DNA of 64,000 bases from DATGLG01 sp035294245 (GTDB taxonomy: Bacteria > Pseudomonadota > Alphaproteobacteria > JACZXZ01). Shown piece by piece: positions 57,961 through 64,000 of the stretch. The notes under the pieces were generated by a model. The model had not been told where the DNA came from, did not search any database, and was given only the letters and a program-made list of their open reading frames with translations. A program made the position numbers and the translations under genes. Where the stretch lies: the NCBI GenBank assembly GCA_035294245.1, contig DATGLG010000019.1, positions 1-64,000 on the forward strand, given 5' to 3'. The stretch's first letter is position 1; each line of letters starts with the position of its first letter.

Positions 57961-58024
57961 GGTCGTCACCCCCGCGCAAAGCGGGGGTCCAGGCCTCTGG
58001 AGTCCTGCTTTCGCAGGAATGACG
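57961..58024. repeat. REP-type repeats
   Basis: GTCGTCACCCCCGCGCAAAG continues into CGGGGGTCCAG, then a second arm CTGGAGTCCTGC to GCAGGAATGACGA. It lies upstream of meaB and marks the left side of the lower-GC DUF4238 gene. The remaining gap to 58212 shows no supportable gene. Confidence 0.65.
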
Positions 58025-58212
58025 ATTCAATCACGGCGAATCAATCTAAGCGCAAAGCGCCTCCGTGCAAAACGTCGCGTCGCGCGGCATCCTCCGCCGC
58101 CGCGTCGTGGAATTCGGACCGTTCCGGCGCGGCCGGTCCCAGACCGAGCGTCGCGACGCGGTCGAGCATGTTCCTGCCTCGGCACTATGACAGAAGCTTT
58201 TCGCTAGATTTC

Positions 58213-59136
58213 ATGAATTACGAAGAGTCGCGCGAGCATCACTTTGTACCACAGTTCTTGCTTCGCTCATGGGCCGTAAACGGCGTGCTCATGGGTTACT
58301 GGTGGGACAGCCGACGAAGCGCGCTTGTCTGCAAGCGTAAAGGACCGCGGGCTTTCGGTTGGCAGTTGGGTTTGCTGACGTTACGCGCCCACAAATTGGG
58401 ACGGGACGCGCTCGAAAGAATTTTCTTTGGAGAGGTCGATACGAAAGGCGCCTACGCTTGCAGCCTCTTAATTAAGTACGGACCTTCCGCCTTGAACGAA
58501 GATCAAAGATGTGATTTCGCACGCCTTTTGCTGTCTTTGGAGATCCGTCGCCCCCCAATCGTCGCGACACTTCGCGATAGTGGTCGCCGCCACATCGCCG
58601 AGGCTCTCGACAGTGACCCTGAAATCCTTGAAGCCATGGCGCTCAAGAACCTCGCGATTTTGCCCTCAAAATTCGTTGAAGGAAATTTGGGGGTTTCCCT
58701 TGAAGATTATGCGCTTGGAACAATTCAGCAGCTTGTCGACAATCCACATATCGGCACGAAGTTGATCAATGCACTCTGGCACATCGTCCGTCTTGGTCCA
58801 GACGATGGTTCTCTGCTGCTCGCAGACCGACCGCTTATTCGACTGCATGCTTATGATGCCCCGGGAGCGACTTGGATGCTTCCACTGAACCCCAAGACGG
58901 CCTTTGTGGCCGTAAATCATCTGGAGAACTTGCGACGGATCAAAAATGCGAGCCCTTACCGATTCGCTAAGAAGATAAATGTATTAAGCGCGCGGCAAAC
59001 CGAGCGGTTCGTCTTCTGCGCGGACGCACAGCATGAGCGCTGGATTGGCAAACACCTTTCCGATCCTCTCCGGAATACTCGCGATAGTCGAAACATCAGC
59101 TCCCTCAAAGCAGCACATCCCCTCCCGCGATCGTGA
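58213..59136 (+). CDS. DUF4238 domain-containing protein
   Basis: A 307-residue protein. The N-terminus SREHHFVPQFLLRSWA matches the HHxVPQFxLRxF motif of DUF4238, and GSLLLADRPLIRL with PLNPKTAFVAVN matches its second conserved block. The function is unknown. By eye, a sampled 60-base line is about half G+C, well below the surrounding genes, and codon choice uses more A/T third positions, which suggests transfer. ATG 58168 is an in-frame alternative; 58213 fits the family better. Flanked by REP repeats. No partner gene is seen. Confidence 0.8.
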   Translation: MNYEESREHHFVPQFLLRSWAVNGVLMGYWWDSRRSALVCKRKGPRAFGWQLGLLTLRAHKLGRDALERIFFGEVDTKGAYACSLLIKYGPSALNEDQRCDFARLLLSLEIRRPPIVATLRDSGRRHIAEALDSDPEILEAMALKNLAILPSKFVEGNLGVSLEDYALGTIQQLVDNPHIGTKLINALWHIVRLGPDDGSLLLADRPLIRLHAYDAPGATWMLPLNPKTAFVAVNHLENLRRIKNASPYRFAKKINVLSARQTERFVFCADAQHERWIGKHLSDPLRNTRDSRNISSLKAAHPLPRS

Positions 59137-59216
59137 GGTGCCGAGCGGCCACGAGCGAATTATAGTCGGCGTCATGGCGTCCGGGCCCAGCCTCGTCTCA
59201 GTCCAGGGAGCCGATC

Positions 59217-59993
59217 ATGGCGGATGATCCGATCTTACGAAGCATCTTCCCCTGCAACCGTCGCGGATTCCTGGCCCTTGCCGCAGGCGGCGCGGCGCTC
59301 GGCGCCGTTGCGTCTGCGCCCTTCGCCGCGAGGGCGCAGGGTGCCAGCGCCGCCAAGCCCAAGCTCGCCACCATCGGCGCCGGCCGCGAGGGCGGGGCGC
59401 TTGGCACGCTCTTCGCCAAGGCGGGCTATCCGGTGATGTTCTCCTCGCTCCATCCCGAGACGCTCAAGCCGCTTGTCGCCGCGGCGGGCCCCACCGCCAA
59501 GGCGGGCTCGGTCGCCCAGGCGGTCGCCTTCGGCGAGGTCGTGCTCCTCGTCGTCCCCTATACCGCCGTCGAATCAATCGGCCAGGAATACGGCAAGGCC
59601 CTCGCCGCCAAGCCCCTCGTCATCGATGTCTCGAACCCGATCGCGCGGCGCGACGGCGACGCGATCGTGACATGGGTCAACGCGCAAGGCGGCGCCGGCC
59701 TCGCCACGGCGAAGCTCATCCCGGGGGCGCATCTCGTGCGCGCCTTCAACGCCATCGGCGCGGGCCGGCTGGCGCCAAACGCCCATCGCGCCGGGGCGCC
59801 GCTCGGCATCCCCATCGCCGGCGACGATCCCAAGGCCCTGGCGCTCGCCGAGCGCCTCATCAAGGATGTCGGCTTCGAGCCCGTGCCCATCGGCGGGCTC
59901 GCCATGGGCAGATATCTCGTGCCGGGCACCCCCCTCGCCGGCGAGCACACGCCGGACGAGATTCGCACCATCGTCGCCACCTTGAAGCCGTGA
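59217..59993 (+). CDS. Tat-exported NADP-binding protein (F420-dependent oxidoreductase family)
   Basis: A twin-arginine signal opens the protein: CNRRGFLALAAGGAALGAVAS, with cleavage probably near residue 41 (ARAQG). A Rossmann fold follows with the dinucleotide motif TIGAGREGGALGTLF, VVLLVVPYTAVESI, VIDVSNPIARRDG and HLVRAFNAIGAG, matching the NADP oxidoreductase coenzyme F420-dependent family. In non-F420 organisms such proteins act on other substrates, unknown here. Export through Tat suggests it folds with a bound cofactor before transport. Confidence 0.87.
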   Translation: MADDPILRSIFPCNRRGFLALAAGGAALGAVASAPFAARAQGASAAKPKLATIGAGREGGALGTLFAKAGYPVMFSSLHPETLKPLVAAAGPTAKAGSVAQAVAFGEVVLLVVPYTAVESIGQEYGKALAAKPLVIDVSNPIARRDGDAIVTWVNAQGGAGLATAKLIPGAHLVRAFNAIGAGRLAPNAHRAGAPLGIPIAGDDPKALALAERLIKDVGFEPVPIGGLAMGRYLVPGTPLAGEHTPDEIRTIVATLKP

Positions 59994-60002
59994 GGGAAGC
60001 GA

Positions 60003-60200
60003 ATGGGGAGGCTGCTACTGGAGGAACTTCCGCATCTTCGTGTCGGCATGGATCGGCTGAGCGCGGACATGCGCGAGGTGAAGTAGCGGCTCGGCACGCT
60101 CGAAGAGAATTATGCAAGCGTCTCCCGGCGCCTCGATCGGTTGGACGAGCGCGTGTCGCGCATCGAGCGCCGGTTGGAGCTCACGCCCGAGGCGCTCTGA
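60003..60200 (+). pseudogene. Coiled-coil protein remnant with in-frame TAG
   Basis: One frame of 66 codons reads MGRLLLEELPHLRVGMDRL, then SADMREVK, a TAG stop (60084-60086), and then continues RLGTLEENYASVSRRLDRLD and ERVSRIERRLELTPEAL to TGA at 60198. The heptad pattern runs straight through the stop, and relatives have KQRLGTLE, so a CAG-to-TAG change has broken it. The start also looks truncated. It follows the exported Rossmann gene by nine bases. Confidence 0.65.
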
Positions 60201-60310
60201 GCACATCGGCCTTCAGCTTCGCGGCCTTCCTTACTCGAGGCGCGTCAGTGAGGCTGCGAGGCAGCCACGACGGTTCAAGACGATTCTTCTCATTTTCGGC
60301 TTCATTTCCC

Positions 60311-60359
60311 GTCGTTCCCGCGCAAAGCTTGCCCTCGCGCAGGCGGGGCGGGAACCCAG
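60311..60359. repeat. REP-type repeat with internal extension
   Basis: GTCGTTCCCGCGCAAAGC begins the element and GGCGGGGCGGGAACCCAG ends it; extra bases (TTGCCCTCGCGCA) separate the two arms compared with the other copies. Confidence 0.55.
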
Positions 60360-60368
60360 TGATTTCAC

Positions 60369-60537
60369 TACGGCATGCACACATCTCAGTCTGCACTCTC
60401 CCCCTCGTCATTCCCGCGAAAGCGGGAATCCAGTATTTCCGCGGAAAACCTGGATTCCGGCTCTCCGCTGCGCTCCGGCCGGAATGACGGCTATTCCTTT
60501 GGAAGCAGCGCCCATCCAGACTTGTGTGCATGCCGTA
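60369..60537. repeat. 169-bp segment with 15-bp terminal inverted repeats enclosing a REP
   Basis: TACGGCATGCACACA at 60369-60383 is perfectly inverted as TGTGTGCATGCCGTA at 60523-60537. A further six bases (AGTCTG / CAGACT) match inside after a four-base insertion on the left arm. Between them lies a REP pair (60406-60489: TCATTCCCGCGAAAGCGGGA and its partner ending CCGGAATGACGG). No open frame is inside. No clear target-site duplication is seen. Confidence 0.6.
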
Positions 60538-60542
60538 GCGCG

Positions 60543-60648
60543 CAAGCGGGAACCCAGTGATTTCAGCGCTCCTGGATTCCGGCTCTCCGCGGAGCCTGTC
60601 CTCGGGCCGGCTTTCAGCCGGGCCCGTGGGCGTCGGCCGGAACGACGA
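60543..60648. repeat. REP-type repeat, diverged
   Basis: Begins CAAGCGGGAACCCAGTGATT, followed by CTGGATTCCGGCTCTCCGCG, and ends GGCCGGAACGACGAA. It is a longer, diverged member of the family seen at 60406-60489. Confidence 0.5.
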
Positions 60649-60728
60649 ATTAAATTAGAGGTCGCCAAGACCTGCGAAGATACCGCAACCCTGGCGAAGG
60701 CGCGCGGGCGCGCCCATAATCGCCCATC

Positions 60729-61625
60729 ATGCCGAGCGTCCCACCGCGCGCCGCGCGAGCACCCGCCCCGACGCCCCGGACGCGGCGCGCGCCCACGCGC
60801 CGCGCGCCGCCGATCCGCCGTCCGCAACGCCGCCGCGCAGAGAATTTCCGTCGCCGGCTGCGCCGCTGGCAGGAGCGCGCGCGCCGCACCTGGCGTCTCT
60901 TCGCCGCAGCACCCCGGCCGGTGCGCCTCACCGTCGCGGCCCTCCTCGCGCTCGTGCTCTTCTCGGCGGTGAACCTCGCCTATCACGTCGTGCGCAAGCC
61001 GAGCGAGATCTTCATGCCCGTGAGCGGCGTCCTCGACAAGAGCCCGGCCGAGACCTGGCGCGACTATGCGCCCCTCTTCCGCGAATACGCGACGGCCAAC
61101 GTCGCGCCCGCGCTGCTGGCGGCCCTCGCCCAGGCGGAGGGGGCCGGCAATCCGGTGGCGCACACCTATTGGCGCTGGCGCCTCACCTGGCGACCCTTCG
61201 CCATCTTCGCCCCCGCCTCGAGCGCCGTGGGCATGTACCAGATGACCGACGGCGCCTTCGCCGAGGCGCGGCATTATTGCATCCGTCGCCACGCCGTCAC
61301 CGAGGAGGGCTGCTGGCTGACGGCGCTCTATGCGCGCGTCATCCCGAGCGACGCCGTCGAGCTGGCGGCGATCTATCTCGACCGCCATGTCGCGGCGATC
61401 CTCGCGAGCCGGCCCCGCGGCGCCCCGGCACCCACGCCCGCGCAGCTCGAATCTCTCGCCACCCTCGTCCATCTCTGCGGCAGCGGGCCGGCGCGCGCCT
61501 TCGCCCGTCGCGGCTTCCGCCTCGCCCCCGGCGAGCGCTGCGGCGATCACGATCCTGCCGCCTATCTCGCCCGCGTCGCAGCCCTCGCGCGCGCGTTCGA
61601 GCGCCTCGCCGCGGCCGAGGAATAG
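60729..61625 (+). CDS. Lytic transglycosylase-like membrane protein
   Basis: A 298-residue protein. Residues 1-60 are extremely Arg/Pro-rich and cytoplasmic; a membrane helix lies at about 68-86 (LTVAALLALVLFSAVNLAY). The periplasmic part resembles an SLT domain: catalytic Glu137 in LLAALAQAEGAGNP and SAVGMYQMTDGAFAEA, equivalent to the GLMQ motif. It may cleave peptidoglycan glycan strands; divergence from the standard motif keeps this tentative. The MFS gene follows after 45 bases and may share its transcript. Confidence 0.78.
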   Translation: MPSVPPRAARAPAPTPRTRRAPTRRAPPIRRPQRRRAENFRRRLRRWQERARRTWRLFAAAPRPVRLTVAALLALVLFSAVNLAYHVVRKPSEIFMPVSGVLDKSPAETWRDYAPLFREYATANVAPALLAALAQAEGAGNPVAHTYWRWRLTWRPFAIFAPASSAVGMYQMTDGAFAEARHYCIRRHAVTEEGCWLTALYARVIPSDAVELAAIYLDRHVAAILASRPRGAPAPTPAQLESLATLVHLCGSGPARAFARRGFRLAPGERCGDHDPAAYLARVAALARAFERLAAAEE

Positions 61626-61670
61626 GGCGGCGCGCCGCTTGGCGGCGGCGCGCGACGGCCTATATCGAGA

Positions 61671-63209
61671 ATGGGCAAGGGGAGCGCGAGGAGCGGCGGC
61701 AAGTCGAGCGAGAGCGGCGTGACGAGGGAGAGCACCGACGAGAGCTACGTCGAGCCCAGGGGCCCGCTCTTCCGCCTCGTCCTCTATGACGGCCTCGCCA
61801 GCGAGGCGATGGGCACGCTCACCGCCGGCGTCTTCCTTGTCGGCTTCGCCATCGAGCTCGGCGCCAGCAACCTCGCCATCGGCGTGCTGGCGGCCGTGCC
61901 CTTCTTCGTGCAGCTCCTGCAGCTGCCGGGGGTGATCCTGGTGGAGCGGCTGCGCCTGCGCCGCGCCGTCTGCGTCTGGGCCTCGGGGATCGGGCGCTGC
62001 TTCCTCCTCGGCGCCGCGGCGACACCTCTGCTGCCGCCGGAGATTGCCGTGCCCGCCCTCGTCGCGGCCCTCGCGATCCATCAGGGCCTGGGGGCCGTGA
62101 GCGGCTGCGCCTGGAACTCGTGGATGCGCGACCTGGTGCCGCCGGCGCAATACGGCCGCTTCTTCGGCCGGCGCACGGCGGCGACCACGGCGCTTGCGAC
62201 GGCCCTCGGCCTCCTCGGCAGCATCTTCGTCGAGGCGTGGAAGCGCGGCGAGCCCGGCCGCGGCGCCCTCGGCTATGGCTGCCTCTTCGCGGTGAGCGCC
62301 CTCGTCGGGCTCTACGGCGTCTATCTTCTCGCCATCACGCCGGAGCCCGCCATGGCCCCTGTCGAGCGGCGGCCGCCCGTGCTCGAGCTTTTGTCGCGGC
62401 CCTTCCGCGACGGCAATTTCCGCCGCCTCATCGTCTTCCTCGCGGCGTGGAGCTTCGCCGTCAACCTCGCCGCGCCCTTCTTCACCGTCTACATGCTCAA
62501 GACCCTCGCCTATCCGATGACGGTGGTGATGGCCCTCACCATCGCGAGCCAGCTCAGCAATCTCGGCTCCCTCAGCCTGTGGGGGGCGCTCATCGACCGC
62601 TTCAGCAACAAGGCGGTGCTCGGCGTCTCGGCGCCCCTCTTCCTCGCCTGCATGCTGGCCTGGACGGTGACCGGGCAGCCCTGGCTGCACCCCTTCCTGC
62701 TGCCCTTCCTCGCCCTCCTCCACATCGCCATGGGGATCGCGACGGCGGGGGTGGCGCTCGCCTCGAGCAACATCGCGATGAAGCTCTCGCCCGAGGGCGG
62801 GGCCACGGCCTATCTCGCCGCGACCGGCGTCGTCACCGCGGTCTGCGCCAGCATCGCCCCCATCATCGGCGGCAGCTTCTCGGATTTCTTCGCGGCCCAC
62901 GAGCTCGCCTTCCAATTCGTGTGGAAGGGGGGCGGCGGCGAGGTGGCGCTCCAGGTGCTCGGCTTCAAGGCCTGGACCTTCTTCTTCGCCTTCGCCGCCA
63001 TCGTCGGGCTCTACTCTCTCCACCGCCTGGCCGGCATCCACGAGATCGGCGCCGGCGGCGACCGGCTGATGCTGCGCGATCTCCTTCTCGAGGCGCGGCG
63101 CTCGGTGCACAGCCTGTCGAGCGCGGCGGGGCTCCTCCGCGTTGCCCGCGCCCCGCTCCTGCGCCTGCGCAGCCGCCGCGCGCCGGAGACGGCAGTCGGA
63201 CCGCCTTAA
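61671..63209 (+). CDS. MFS transporter
   Basis: A 512-residue permease with about twelve hydrophobic segments (VFLVGFAIELGASNLAIGVLAAVPFFVQLLQ, LIVFLAAWSFAVNLAAPFF) and hydrophilic ends; the N-terminal 30 residues are Ser/Gly/Glu-rich and the C-terminal 70 Arg/Leu-rich. No substrate can be named. Its TAA stop overlaps the convergent MscS gene stop within TTAA at 63206-63209. Confidence 0.85.
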   Translation: MGKGSARSGGKSSESGVTRESTDESYVEPRGPLFRLVLYDGLASEAMGTLTAGVFLVGFAIELGASNLAIGVLAAVPFFVQLLQLPGVILVERLRLRRAVCVWASGIGRCFLLGAAATPLLPPEIAVPALVAALAIHQGLGAVSGCAWNSWMRDLVPPAQYGRFFGRRTAATTALATALGLLGSIFVEAWKRGEPGRGALGYGCLFAVSALVGLYGVYLLAITPEPAMAPVERRPPVLELLSRPFRDGNFRRLIVFLAAWSFAVNLAAPFFTVYMLKTLAYPMTVVMALTIASQLSNLGSLSLWGALIDRFSNKAVLGVSAPLFLACMLAWTVTGQPWLHPFLLPFLALLHIAMGIATAGVALASSNIAMKLSPEGGATAYLAATGVVTAVCASIAPIIGGSFSDFFAAHELAFQFVWKGGGGEVALQVLGFKAWTFFFAFAAIVGLYSLHRLAGIHEIGAGGDRLMLRDLLLEARRSVHSLSSAAGLLRVARAPLLRLRSRRAPETAVGPP

Positions 63210-64000
63210 GGCGCGCGGTCCTCGTCGCTCCAGGCGATGCCATGGATCGCGGGCTCGGCTCCGGGCATGGCGATCCCCGCGGCACTCAGGCGCGCGCGCA
63301 CCGCGTTGTGGAGATCGTGGAGCAGGGCCGGATGATCCGCCCGCGCGGCCCAGCAGCGCAGCGCGAGGGTGACGGTGCCGTCGGCGATGGCGGTGACGAG
63401 CACGTCGGGCGGCGGCTCCTTGCGCACGCGGGGATCGCCCTCCACGAGCTCGCGCAGGGCCCCGATCGCCGTGTCGAGCTCGCCGCCCGAGAAGCTCACC
63501 GTGAGATCGAGGCGGCGCGTCGGCAGGCGCGAATAGTTCTTGATCGGCCGGTTCCAGAGCTGCGCATTCGGCGTGCTGAGATAGAGGCCCTGCGCCGTGC
63601 GGATCTCGGTGGTGAAGAGCCCGATGATCTCGACCGTGCCCGTCACCGTGACGCCGGAGATCGCGCCCGCGTCGATGAACTCGCCGACGCGGAAGGGCCG
63701 CAGCGCCAGCAGCATGACGCCGGCGGCGACGTTCGAGAGCGTCCCCTGCAAGGCGAGGGCGATGGCGACGCCGGCGGCGCCGAGCACGGCGATGACGCTC
63801 GCCACCTGCACGCCGAACTGGGCAAGGACGGCGATGGCGACGAAGACGAGGATGACGGCGCGGACGATGCTCGCGAGGAGCGGCTTGAGGGTGGGGTCGA
63901 TATGGGTGAGGCGCGCCAGGCCGCGCCGCGTGCCGCGCTCGGCCCAGCTCGCGAGCAGCCAGCCGATGACGAGGATGATGACGGCGCCGACCAGGTCGAA
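63206..64000 (-). CDS. MscS family mechanosensitive channel (5' end missing)
   Basis: Partial: 264 codons are present and the frame runs off the right edge with no start. The visible part begins FDLVGAVIILVIGWLLASWAERG and VRAVILVFVAIAVLAQFGVQ (two membrane helices), then the pore helix VASVIAVLGAAGVAIALALQ GTLSNVAAGVMLL and the MscS beta domain RPFRVGEFIDAG, FTTEIRTAQGLYLSTPNAQLWNRPIKNYS, and the C-terminal alpha/beta domain. It should release solutes on osmotic downshock. The gene continues beyond the window, so its full length is unknown. Confidence 0.9.
   Translation of the reverse strand, partial: FDLVGAVIILVIGWLLASWAERGTRRGLARLTHIDPTLKPLLASIVRAVILVFVAIAVLAQFGVQVASVIAVLGAAGVAIALALQGTLSNVAAGVMLLALRPFRVGEFIDAGAISGVTVTGTVEIIGLFTTEIRTAQGLYLSTPNAQLWNRPIKNYSRLPTRRLDLTVSFSGGELDTAIGALRELVEGDPRVRKEPPPDVLVTAIADGTVTLALRCWAARADHPALLHDLHNAVRARLSAAGIAMPGAEPAIHGIAWSDEDRAP

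Larger units (their letters stand above)
60201..60728. other. Repeat-rich intergenic region
   Basis: This 528-base gap carries no gene. It is made largely of REP-type repeats and a 169-base segment bounded by inverted repeats, listed separately. Confidence 0.75.

Noticed and set aside
58038..58170. A 43-codon minus-strand frame between the REP and the DUF4238 gene
   Set aside because: No homology signal, no ribosome site, and it lies in repeat-derived sequence.
56839..58212. Upstream extension of the DUF4238 frame through meaB and a REP repeat
   Set aside because: This part is antisense to meaB and then repeat sequence; only the segment from 58213 matches the family.
55093..60648. Repeats taken as a possible CRISPR array
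   Set aside because: Units are palindromic, irregularly spaced, inverted relative to each other and have no spacers or cas genes.

Overview
The window is high-GC DNA from a free-living alphaproteobacterium, most likely of the Rhodospirillales type. This is inferred from the gene families: a DUF4167 protein, the ubiG/DUF1178/nit/grxC neighbourhood, long double-domain dCTP deaminase, CobS/CobT, MeaB, a malyl-CoA lyase and GAF-type PtsP. I see no rRNA, tRNA, CRISPR array, prophage or intact insertion sequence. Almost everything is chromosomal housekeeping.

Layout. 1-6.3 kb: M23 peptidase, ClpB with a sigma-32-like promoter, MOSC protein and DUF4167 protein. 6.3-18 kb: a long co-directional minus-strand convoy, in transcription order lysC, nitronate monooxygenase, ptsP, rodZ-like, ispG, hisS, hemA, prfA, prmC, DUF4167. 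Several junctions overlap by 1-4 bp. 18-31 kb: ubiG, DUF1178, two more methyltransferases, a 1-Cys peroxiredoxin, an EAL protein, a three-gene PaoABC-like molybdenum hydroxylase, nitrilase/grxC, a bicupin, comF and mutT. 31-40 kb: argJ, a parvulin, secA, accA, malyl-CoA lyase, and an OFA-type MFS permease with a 43-residue partner gene downstream and a perfect FNR/FixK-type box upstream. 40-49 kb: xerD, a 604-residue secreted protein overlapped by a 46-residue membrane protein, aroK-aroB, a CorC-like protein, DUF2889, an RHH regulator, bolA, an EamA permease and a J-domain protein. 49-57.9 kb: cobS-cobT, a dienelactone hydrolase, a TPR gene that seems to start at CTG, rpmB, dcd and meaB. 57.9-64 kb: a more accessory stretch with REP-type repeats, a lower-GC DUF4238 gene, a Tat-exported Rossmann protein, a pseudogene with an in-frame stop, a lytic transglycosylase-like protein, an MFS permease and an MscS channel cut by the right edge.

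How genes may work together. HemA (glutamyl-tRNA reductase) implies tetrapyrrole synthesis by the C5 route, whereas most alphaproteobacteria use ALA synthase. CobS/CobT implies aerobic cobalamin synthesis. MeaB and malyl-CoA lyase are consistent with B12-dependent C2/C3 metabolism such as the ethylmalonyl-CoA pathway, but no mutase or other pathway enzyme lies in the window, so this is inference.

I found no clearly new multi-gene system. The points most worth checking are the CTG-start TPR gene, the C5 HemA, the small-subunit/FNR-box arrangement around the OFA permease, the overlapping 46-residue membrane protein, a 20-bp motif present three times, and the low-GC DUF4238 gene among repeats.
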